This document shows, one piece after another, positions 1 to 5,003 of a stretch of DNA of 5,819 bases (the stretch's first letter is position 1; the number at the start of each line of letters is the position of its first letter). The notes below the pieces were generated by a model. That model worked only from the letters and a program-made list of their open reading frames with translations, had not been told where the DNA came from and searched no databases. Made by a program: the position numbers and the translations under genes. This DNA is from Candidatus Woesearchaeota archaeon CG08_land_8_20_14_0_20_47_9 (GTDB lineage Archaea; Nanobdellota; Nanobdellia; Woesearchaeales; CG1-02-47-18). The stretch lies in contig PEYS01000016.1 of the NCBI GenBank assembly GCA_002763335.1, positions 1 to 5,819 on the forward strand. Reading direction: 5' to 3'.

Positions 1-76
1 CCTCATCTATTGCTGCCTGGCTTATCCTCGGCTTGCCGAATACAAGAAAGTCAGTCCTCTTTTTCAATTCCTTCAC
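1..76 (-). CDS. DegT/DnrJ/EryC1/StrS-type sugar aminotransferase, N-terminal fragment
   Basis: This is the first 25 codons of a gene that runs off the left edge. From a GTG start at 76-74 the frame reads MKELKKRTDFLVFGKP then RISQAAIDE. The FGKPxISxxAIDE signature matches the start of PLP-dependent DegT/DnrJ/EryC1/StrS aminotransferases, which typically open with (I/V)PFGxPxIsexEIdaVvevL. Those enzymes transaminate keto-sugar nucleotides when amino sugars for surface glycans or glycoproteins are made. A clean AAGGAG ribosome-binding site 6 bases upstream fixes the start inside the 3' end of the upstream glycosyltransferase gene, with a 26-base overlap in another frame. The glycosyltransferase neighbour supports a role in glycan synthesis. 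Family assignment rests on about 16 residues. The catalytic lysine and PLP-binding regions lie outside the window, so the exact substrate cannot be inferred. Confidence 0.6.
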   Translation of the reverse strand, partial: MKELKKRTDFLVFGKPRISQAAIDE

Positions 77-1268
77 TCTCTTCTCCTTTCTCGGGTTTCT
101 CTTCAGCCTCGTTATTCGCCTTCCTCTTTCTGCTCTTGCTGTTTATCAGCCCTATGTAGCGCTCAGCAACCCTGTTTGCGTCGAATTTCTCTGCTAGCCT
201 GAGAGCCTCACTCCTAAAGCCATCCCATGCCTCTCTCTTATCTATGAATTCCTCTATTGACTTTGCAATGGCCTTGCTCTTTGGCTTTGTAACAATCCCG
301 ACCTTGTACTTTTTTATCAGGGTTCCCATATCGCCTACATTTGAGGCTACGACTGGGCAGCCCATCTGCATGGCGTCAGAGAATATAACAGGAATGCTCT
401 CCATCCTTGATGGTATGACGAGGCAGCTTGCTGCTGAGAGCCAGTCTGAACAGCCCTGGGCATCGATATAGCCTTGGAGATGAACCCTCTCTTTAAGCTT
501 ATACCTCTCAATCATCTCCTTGAGCTCAGCCCTCATAGAGCCCCCGCCGAACATAAACACATGGATGTCCCTGCCCTTCTTTACAAGCCTCCTGGCTGCC
601 CTGATAAGCAGGTCAGGCCCCTTGACAGGCTCATACCTGCCTATGAACAGGAGGTTTATCTGCCCTTTCATCTCAGGCCTCTTCTGTGGCTGCGGCAGCT
701 TTCTCGAGCTCGGCATAAAGCCGCACCTCCTGCCAGTGATCTCCTCAACCTGCCTCGCTAGTTTAAGGCCGTCTGAAACGACAAACTGCGAGTTATCTAT
801 TATGTTACGTACAATCCCCCCTATGATGGGGTATCTGCTGAATGTCCATATGTCTGAGCCGAGAACCCATACTGAATAGTTCACGCCTAGCTCTGCCTTC
901 ACCTTGTTTGCAAAGTAGCCGCTTGGTATTGCCCACATGCAGATGCAGTGGTCTATCCCCTTCTTTTTAACAAGCCTCCTCAGGGCATTAGTACCATTTT
1001 TAAGCAGGTTGCGTGTCTTGAAGAAGCCCCCTATGCTGAAGGGGTTTATGCTGCTTATCTTCTCATCATCCTCTGCACCTGACCAGTTGAACCATCTCAC
1101 ATTCATATCGCCTGCATCCAGTTTTCCAGGGAGCTTCTGTGTCAGGACATAAACCCTGTGCCCAAGCCTTTTTAACTCGGCGCAGAATTGCGCTACAAAC
1201 AGCCCCGCTGTGCTCGCCCCGTCGCCTGGGTAGCGGGGATAGTTCGATGTGATTAATGCAATCCTCAT
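51..1268 (-). CDS. Glycosyltransferase family 4 (GT-B fold), glycan biosynthesis
   Basis: This predicted cytoplasmic, retaining GT-B glycosyltransferase would transfer a sugar from a nucleotide donor to a surface-glycan or lipid-linked acceptor. Numbering from the ATG at 1268 gives 405 residues, usual for GT4. The N-terminal acceptor domain opens MRIALITSNYPRYPGDG and contains GSDIW (137-141). The C-terminal donor domain begins at FIGRYEPVKGPDLLI (208-222), followed by a glycine loop FGGGS (240-244) and ESIPVIFSDAMQMGCPVVAS (290-309). The usual EX7E motif is EX7D here (E290, D298). No membrane segment is seen. Residues 380-405 form a lysine/glutamate-rich tail that encodes the next gene's ribosome site. 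The frame is also open from GTG 1277 (408 residues) and ATG 1274, but AGGTGA sits 5 bases before ATG 1268, so I prefer that start. Donor and acceptor are unknown. Confidence 0.9.
   Translation of the reverse strand: MRIALITSNYPRYPGDGASTAGLFVAQFCAELKRLGHRVYVLTQKLPGKLDAGDMNVRWFNWSGAEDDEKISSINPFSIGGFFKTRNLLKNGTNALRRLVKKKGIDHCICMWAIPSGYFANKVKAELGVNYSVWVLGSDIWTFSRYPIIGGIVRNIIDNSQFVVSDGLKLARQVEEITGRRCGFMPSSRKLPQPQKRPEMKGQINLLFIGRYEPVKGPDLLIRAARRLVKKGRDIHVFMFGGGSMRAELKEMIERYKLKERVHLQGYIDAQGCSDWLSAASCLVIPSRMESIPVIFSDAMQMGCPVVASNVGDMGTLIKKYKVGIVTKPKSKAIAKSIEEFIDKREAWDGFRSEALRLAEKFDANRVAERYIGLINSKSRKRKANNEAEEKPEKGEESEGIEKED
83..88 (-). promoter_or_regulatory. Ribosome-binding site of the aminotransferase gene
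   Basis: AAGGAG on the minus strand lies 6 bases before the GTG at 76-74 and inside the coding region for the charged tail of the glycosyltransferase. It is the evidence for a GTG start and for translational coupling of the two genes. Confidence 0.6.
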
Positions 1269-1273
1269 CCTCA

Positions 1274-1279
1274 TCACCT
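1274..1279 (-). promoter_or_regulatory. Ribosome-binding site of the glycosyltransferase, deciding its start
   Basis: Minus-strand AGGTGA, a full match to the core of the anti-Shine-Dalgarno complement, is followed after 5 bases by ATG 1268-1266. It overlaps the TAG stop of the SSB gene (1280-1278), as well as the competing GTG (1277) and ATG (1274). If those upstream codons were used they would lie within the ribosome site itself. GAGG further upstream (around 1284-1287) could serve GTG 1277, so the longer form is not excluded. Confidence 0.55.
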
Positions 1280-1703
1280 AGTCCTCGTCAATCTCCTCTT
1301 CATCAACACTGAAATTGTCATCAACATCCTCGTCTTCAGAATTCCTCTCTCTACCTGCAGCAGGCTTTGCTTTGGCTTCCTCAGCCTTTCCAGTTTTGTT
1401 CCTGCCAGCCTCACCCTCACCTATAACCTCCATTGTCCCTGCACGCCCTGTGGTGAGCTGCTTCTCGCCCTTCCACTCGCCAACATAACCGTTTTTTATG
1501 CGTATCCTCATTCCAGGCCTGATCTGGTCTATCTGCTCGTTCCAGAGGCTGAGCTTGATCTCGCCTGTCTCATCCTTAATAGTGGCAGTAGCAACCCTCC
1601 CTGGCTTGCCGAATTTTGAGAACTCCCTGGCATCACCAACATCAGCAACATCTGCCTCTAGCTCAACATTTCCATCCCTGATCTTCAGCTCACTTATCTT
1701 CAT
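1278..1703 (-). CDS. ssb: Single-stranded DNA-binding protein, single OB fold (Sulfolobus SSB/RPA-like)
   Basis: This 141-residue protein should coat single-stranded DNA during replication, repair and recombination. Residues about 5-95 form one OB fold with the family signature DETGEIKLSLW (44-54), followed by NGYVGEWKGEKQLTTGR (71-87). Aligned by eye with remembered Sulfolobus solfataricus SSB, W54, Y73 and W77 keep the spacing of the DNA-stacking aromatics W56, W75 and F79. Residues 96-121 are a flexible Ala/Lys/Gly/Glu linker. Residues 122-141 form a strongly acidic tail (SEDEDVDDNFSVDEEEIDED), analogous in layout to the partner-recruiting tails of SSBs. The start ATG at 1703 has GAGGGGGT about 6 bases upstream. 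It is the first gene of the minus-strand cluster, with its stop directly adjoining the glycosyltransferase start region. A role in RNA binding or transcription, suggested for some archaeal OB proteins, is possible. Confidence 0.88.
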   Translation of the reverse strand: MKISELKIRDGNVELEADVADVGDAREFSKFGKPGRVATATIKDETGEIKLSLWNEQIDQIRPGMRIRIKNGYVGEWKGEKQLTTGRAGTMEVIGEGEAGRNKTGKAEEAKAKPAAGRERNSEDEDVDDNFSVDEEEIDED

Positions 1704-1713
1704 CTTATTACCC

Positions 1714-1758
1714 CCTCGTAGTAAACCGCAGTAGTGAATTGGCCTCAGTGATAAACCG
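1714..1758. repeat. Imperfect direct repeat in the ssb leader
   Basis: On the plus strand CCTCGTAGTAAACCG (1714-1728) and CCTCAGTGATAAACCG (1743-1758) share CCTC and TAAACCG at their ends with a variable middle, 29 bases apart. They lie in the probable 5' leader of ssb, the first copy touching its ribosome-binding site. This could be a paired protein-binding site or chance. Short and imperfect, so weakly supported. Confidence 0.25.
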
Positions 1759-1807
1759 AGTCTTTATTAACCCTAATTGGTGTATGGAAAGGAGAAAGAG
1801 GCAAGGT

Positions 1808-1822
1808 TATTTAAAATTATTG
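1808..1822 (-). promoter_or_regulatory. TATA-box promoter candidate for the ssb-glycosyltransferase operon
   Basis: The minus strand reads AATAATTTTAAATAA, a good archaeal TATA element. Transcription would start about 25 bases further on, near 1785-1790, leaving a leader of roughly 85 bases before the ssb ATG. A second, weaker candidate (TTAATAAAG, about 1762-1770) would give a shorter leader. No mapped start is available, so the choice is inferential. Confidence 0.45.
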
Positions 1823-1823
1823 G

Positions 1824-1887
1824 ATGGAAAACTCTGAATGACCTCCGCCTTCGCCTTTGGCTCGCCTCGGTATTCAAAGTTTTCCAT
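1824..1887. repeat. Long inverted repeat (hairpin 1), 16-base arms
   Basis: Arm ATGGAAAACTCTGAAT (1824-1839) and arm ATTCAAAGTTTTCCAT (1872-1887) are reverse complements at 15 of 16 positions, separated by 32 bases rich in CGCC/GCCT. An added ACC/GGT pairing (1841-1843 with 1869-1871) extends the stem past a bulged G. The single mismatch is C-A in plus-strand RNA but a G-U wobble in minus-strand RNA, so the stem is fully paired only as a minus transcript. It sits between two outward-facing promoters, so it terminates neither neighbour. A MITE-like remnant, a small RNA or a protein-binding site are all open. No target-site duplication is evident. Confidence 0.75.
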
Positions 1888-1890
1888 GTC

Positions 1891-1919
1891 AGAAAGAGCG
1901 AGCAGAGCTCGCTTTTTCT
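1891..1919. repeat. Short-loop inverted repeat (hairpin 2), 13-base arms with T-tract
   Basis: Arm AGAAAGAGCGAGC (1891-1903), loop AGA and arm GCTCGCTTTTTCT (1907-1919) form a 13-pair stem. The only non-Watson-Crick pair is a G-U wobble when read on the plus strand (A-C mismatch on the minus strand). The right arm carries five Ts, giving the look of an intrinsic terminator for a plus-strand transcript, yet no plus-strand gene lies upstream. It ends 4 bases before the TATA-like element of the ATPase gene, so it could also bind a regulator. Confidence 0.75.
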
Positions 1920-1923
1920 CGAT

Positions 1924-1934
1924 AAATTAAAATA
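1924..1934 (+). promoter_or_regulatory. TATA-box promoter of the ATPase-gpmI operon, probably leaderless
   Basis: AAATTAAAATA is centred about 26-27 bases before the ATG at 1957, the usual archaeal distance from TATA box to transcription start. No purine-rich ribosome site precedes that ATG (CTTACAGAACCACT). Together these suggest that the transcript begins at or next to the start codon. Confidence 0.6.
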
Positions 1935-1956
1935 CTAAACCTCTTACAGAACCACT

Positions 1957-2853
1957 ATGCCCACTCATAAAAAGAGGTCTGGTAAGAAGCGTAAGAGGCT
2001 TGGCCTGCTCAGCTTCATAGGCCTGCTGCTCTACTACGCCCTCTACGCAGTATGGGCTGCTCTTAAGGCCTTTTTCTCGCTTCTGACATGGCTTATTAGG
2101 GGGGCTGCCTCTAAAGCCAGGCGTATCAGCCGTAAGAGGCGTCAGCCTCATTCTGTGGCAGCCTATGAGGGCTTTGCTGAGGTCATGGCCTTAGAGGGCA
2201 GCCTCACTGAATTTGAGGGGTGGATGCTTGGCTCAAAGAGCAGGATAGGCATTATCCTAGGAGCCAGGGGAACTGGCAAGAGCGCTCTCGGCTTAAGAAT
2301 ATTGGAGAACATCCATGCAAATACCAATAAGAGGATTTACGCCATGGGCTTCCTGCAGGCTGACCTCCCTCCCTGGATTGAGGTTATTGACTCAATTGAG
2401 GGCATTACAAGCAACGCGGTTGTGCTCCTTGACGAGGGCGGCATCGAGTTCTCATCGCGTGAGGCCATGTCAGGTGTAAATAAGCTACTCTCAGCCCTCC
2501 TCCTGATCTCCCGCCACAAGGACCTAAGCATACTCTTTATCACCCAGAACTCTGCCAACCTGGAGGTTAATGCCATAAGGCAGGCTGACTTCCTGCTTAT
2601 GAAGCCCTCCTCACTCCTACAGATGGACTTTGAGCGCAAGGGCATAAGGGAGCGCTACAGGGAGGTTGAGGGGCACTTCAGCAGGTTCAGGGGCAAGAAG
2701 GGGCTGACATACGCCTACTCTGACCACTACAGGGGCTTTGTAACCAACAGCCTTCCAAGCTTCTGGTCTGAGAAGGTTAGCAAGGCATACATGGGAAATG
2801 AGGGCGTGAGGGCTGCTGAGAGAGAAATGACCAATCCCTCCTTACGGAGATGA
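1957..2853 (+). CDS. Membrane-anchored P-loop ATPase, Zot/FtsK-HerA-like
   Basis: This 298-residue protein has a very basic N-terminus (KKRSGKKRKR, 5-14) and a hydrophobic stretch at about 15-48. That stretch is long enough for one membrane helix or a tight two-helix hairpin. A second basic cluster follows (SKARRISRKRRQ, 52-63), then a cytoplasmic ATPase domain. The domain has Walker A GARGTGKS (102-109), Walker B VVLLDEGG (155-162, with D159 and probable catalytic E160) and ILFITQN (192-198), the Ser/Thr-Gln strand-4 motif of the HerA/FtsK/Zot group. This group includes DNA pumps and the Zot/pI assembly ATPases of filamentous phages, in which the membrane segment follows the ATPase domain rather than preceding it. 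I infer a membrane-tethered motor for DNA, protein or filament export; substrate unknown. It precedes gpmI by 4 bases, presumably cotranscribed. No phage structural genes are visible nearby, and the exact family is uncertain. Confidence 0.75.
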   Translation: MPTHKKRSGKKRKRLGLLSFIGLLLYYALYAVWAALKAFFSLLTWLIRGAASKARRISRKRRQPHSVAAYEGFAEVMALEGSLTEFEGWMLGSKSRIGIILGARGTGKSALGLRILENIHANTNKRIYAMGFLQADLPPWIEVIDSIEGITSNAVVLLDEGGIEFSSREAMSGVNKLLSALLLISRHKDLSILFITQNSANLEVNAIRQADFLLMKPSSLLQMDFERKGIRERYREVEGHFSRFRGKKGLTYAYSDHYRGFVTNSLPSFWSEKVSKAYMGNEGVRAAEREMTNPSLRR

Positions 2854-2857
2854 GTTT

Positions 2858-4366
2858 ATGCACAAACCAGTAGTATTGGTAATCAGGGACGGGTGGGGTT
2901 ACAGGAGAGAGAAGAAGGATAACTTTATTGCCCAGGCCAAAACCCCCTATGCAGATAGGTTAATGAAGGAGTATCCTAACACCCTCCTAGATGCTGCCGG
3001 AGAGGCTGCTGGCTTGCCAAAGGGCTATCAGGGGAATTCTGAAGTCGGCCATATGACAATTGGGGCTGGAAGGATAATACTCCAGTCACTGACAAGGATA
3101 AACAAGGCTATTGAAACAGGGGAATTCTTCAGGAACAAATATCTTCTGGAAGCAATAGATAACTGCAAAAGTCTTAAATCAGAACTCCATATTACCGGCT
3201 TATTGCAGGAAGAGGGCGTACATTCTCATAATGCCCACCTATATGCCTTGCTTGAGCTCTGCAAAAAAGAAAGCCTCTCAGATGCTTATATTCACGTCAT
3301 AACAGATGGAAGGGATGCTCCCCCCACCCATGGGGTTAATTACATGAGAGACCTGCTTAAGAAAATAAGGTCTCTGGGGGTTGGTAGGATTGCAACAGTC
3401 TCTGGGAGGTATTACGCGATGGACAGGGATAAAAGGTGGGAGAGAACAAAAAAGGCCTATGACTGCATTGTTAGAGGAGAAGCAGATGAATTTGACGATC
3501 CTGTAAGGCTACTGGAAGACTGTTACAAGAAGAACGAGACAGACGAGTTCATCACCCCGAGAAAGGCAATTGGATACCCTGGCTTAAAGGACGGGGATTC
3601 CTTTATTTTCTATAATTTCAGAACAGACAGGCCAAGGCAGCTAACACAGGCTGTTGTTGAGAAAGGCTTTGATGGCTTTGAGAGAGGGCCAATGAATGTT
3701 TATTTTGTTGCAATGACCCAATACTATAAGCCAATGAATGCTTATGTTGCCTTTGAAGAGCAGCCAACAAAAAACCTGCTGGGAGAGGTGATTGCAAGGG
3801 CTGGCTTAAGACAGCTTAGGATCTCTGAAACAGAAAAATATGCCCATGTAACCTTCTTCTTTAACGGCCAGGGTGAAGAGCCGAATAAAAATGAAGACAG
3901 GATCCTGATAAGCTCTCCGAAGGTTGCAACCTATGATCTAAAGCCTGAGATGAGCGCCTTTGAGATAGCAGACAGATTAGTGCAAGAGATTGACAAGAAT
4001 AAATACGACTTCATTGTTGTTAACCTGGTTAATGGGGATATGGTTGGCCATACGGGGGTAAGGGAGGCATGCATAAAGGCAGCAGAGGCAGTTGATAGGT
4101 GTGTTGAAAAAATAACTGAGAAAATTCTTGAAAAAGATGGGGTTGCCCTGATCTTTGCAGATCACGGCAATCTGGAGGATAAAACACCTGCTTTCAAAAC
4201 CTCTCATACAATGAACAAGGTTCCTTTTATATTAGTCTCAGATGATAAAAAACTAAAGAATGCCAGGCTAAGAGAAGGGAAGGGCCTGCTGGATATTGCA
4301 CCTACTGTCTTGAAGCTGTTTGGCATTAAAAAACCAGCTGAGATGAGTGGCGAAGGCACATTCTGA
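2858..4366 (+). CDS. gpmI: 2,3-bisphosphoglycerate-independent phosphoglycerate mutase
   Basis: This cytoplasmic enzyme interconverts 3- and 2-phosphoglycerate in glycolysis and gluconeogenesis through a phosphoserine intermediate and two Mn ions. At 502 residues it is the full-length bacterial-style GpmI, not the roughly 400-residue archaeal ApgM. Alkaline-phosphatase-fold metal ligands are present at both ends: D11 in DGWG, nucleophile S61 in GNSEVGH, D394 and H398 in GDMVGHTG, D435 and H436 in ADHGN, and H450 in TSHT. The inserted phosphotransferase domain supplies H122, D153 in TDGRDAPP, R184, R190 in MDRDKRWER, R255 and R258 in FRTDRPR, and K327 in ETEKYAHVTFF. Nothing essential is missing. 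GGAG (2846-2849) precedes ATG by 8 bases and overlaps the end of the ATPase gene. Sampled stretches look more A/T-rich than the ATPase gene, compatible with transfer from bacteria. Confidence 0.97.
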   Translation: MHKPVVLVIRDGWGYRREKKDNFIAQAKTPYADRLMKEYPNTLLDAAGEAAGLPKGYQGNSEVGHMTIGAGRIILQSLTRINKAIETGEFFRNKYLLEAIDNCKSLKSELHITGLLQEEGVHSHNAHLYALLELCKKESLSDAYIHVITDGRDAPPTHGVNYMRDLLKKIRSLGVGRIATVSGRYYAMDRDKRWERTKKAYDCIVRGEADEFDDPVRLLEDCYKKNETDEFITPRKAIGYPGLKDGDSFIFYNFRTDRPRQLTQAVVEKGFDGFERGPMNVYFVAMTQYYKPMNAYVAFEEQPTKNLLGEVIARAGLRQLRISETEKYAHVTFFFNGQGEEPNKNEDRILISSPKVATYDLKPEMSAFEIADRLVQEIDKNKYDFIVVNLVNGDMVGHTGVREACIKAAEAVDRCVEKITEKILEKDGVALIFADHGNLEDKTPAFKTSHTMNKVPFILVSDDKKLKNARLREGKGLLDIAPTVLKLFGIKKPAEMSGEGTF

Positions 4367-4370
4367 TGTA

Positions 4371-4925
4371 CTACGACACAAACTCCTCTCTTATCGCGGT
4401 GTTAATCCCCAGGATGTTCCCCTTTGTCTGCTGCTCCCTGAAGCTGTTGTCAAGGCTGAGGTAGATGGTCTTGGCAGAGTACTTCTTTATGATGGCCACG
4501 CCCTTCTCAATCAGGTTTGTTATATAGCCGCTTATGAGCTGCTCAGAGAAGCCTGTCTTGTCAGCTAGGTCATTGTATGTTACGCTTCTCCCCCCTTCTG
4601 AGAGGGTGTACAATGCTAGAAAGACCCGCTGTTCGTTGTCTGTTAGCCTGGGCTGTTCACTGAGGCTTTCGTTCCTCAGGCCTAGGACTGGGTCATTGAA
4701 GCGTGTGTGGAGAAACATCTCAACCTCCTCCAGGCGCTGGCTTAGCTTATCGAGCTTTGCATCAATCCGGCAGACGCACTCATAGTTTGCCTGTATCTCG
4801 TTCGTATTCTCGTTTATGCAGTCCAGGTGTTCAGCAAACTCCTCCTTTACCTTGCTGAAGGCCGCTCTCAGACTTGAATCCATCTTAGAAACAGTGTTTT
4901 CGTTTCTTTTTGTCAGCGGCAGCAT
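4371..4925 (-). CDS. Coiled-coil winged-helix-turn-helix DNA-binding protein, probable transcription regulator
   Basis: This 184-residue protein has two parts. Residues about 15-75 are heptad-like and highly charged (for example ECVCRIDAKLDKLSQRLEEVEMFL), predicting a dimerising coiled coil. Residues about 93-158 form a MarR/TrmB-like winged HTH: LTDNEQRVFLALYTL, then VTYNDLADKTGFSEQLISGYITNLIEKGVAI as helix-turn-recognition helix, with KTIYLSL as the wing strand. A conserved-looking tail, FREQQTKGNILGI, follows. I recall similar proteins in DPANN archaea but know no characterised member. ATG 4925 has AGAGGGG about 7 bases upstream and is preferred over TTG at 4928. It is transcribed away from the GINS gene and converges on gpmI with a 4-base gap. 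A natural guess is control of its own and the GINS promoter through the palindrome at 5004-5018. No ligand-binding domain is seen. Confidence 0.8.
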   Translation of the reverse strand: MLPLTKRNENTVSKMDSSLRAAFSKVKEEFAEHLDCINENTNEIQANYECVCRIDAKLDKLSQRLEEVEMFLHTRFNDPVLGLRNESLSEQPRLTDNEQRVFLALYTLSEGGRSVTYNDLADKTGFSEQLISGYITNLIEKGVAIIKKYSAKTIYLSLDNSFREQQTKGNILGINTAIREEFVS

Positions 4926-4970
4926 CAATTTAACCCCTCTTTTAACCTACGACTTCACCCAGCTACGGGG

Positions 4971-4978
4971 CTTAAAAG
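4971..4978 (-). promoter_or_regulatory. TATA-box promoter candidate for the winged-HTH gene
   Basis: CTTTTAAG on the minus strand is centred about 50 bases upstream of the ATG at 4925. It predicts a start near 4949 and a leader of about 24 bases carrying the AGAGGGG ribosome site. An alternative A/T element is the palindrome CATATATG at 4995-5002, further upstream. Confidence 0.4.
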
Positions 4979-5003
4979 TTTTTCTATTGTAAGACATATA
5001 TGG

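Noticed and set aside
30..1614. An exact 12-base repeat, GGCTTGCCGAAT, at 30-41 and 1603-1614.
   Set aside because: Both copies encode Phe-Gly-Lys-Pro in unrelated proteins with the same codon preferences; no flanking similarity extends it.
1807..1887. A 26-codon minus-strand frame starting MENFEYRGEPKAKAEV that spans hairpin 1; without a start codon it stays open upstream through hairpin 2.
   Set aside because: It looks protein-like but has no ribosome-binding site, its start and end lie in the inverted-repeat arm and the TATA-like element, and open frames through hairpins are expected by chance. Kept only as a note for a translated search.
1927..2151. A 74-residue minus-strand open frame opposite the start of the ATPase gene.
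   Set aside because: No ribosome site, no recognisable domain, and it overlaps a well-supported gene and its promoter.
1957..2853. The Zot-like ATPase as evidence for an integrated filamentous virus.
   Set aside because: No coat, replication-initiation, integrase or attachment-site sequences are visible, and it is joined to a housekeeping gene; a resident cellular motor is at least as likely.
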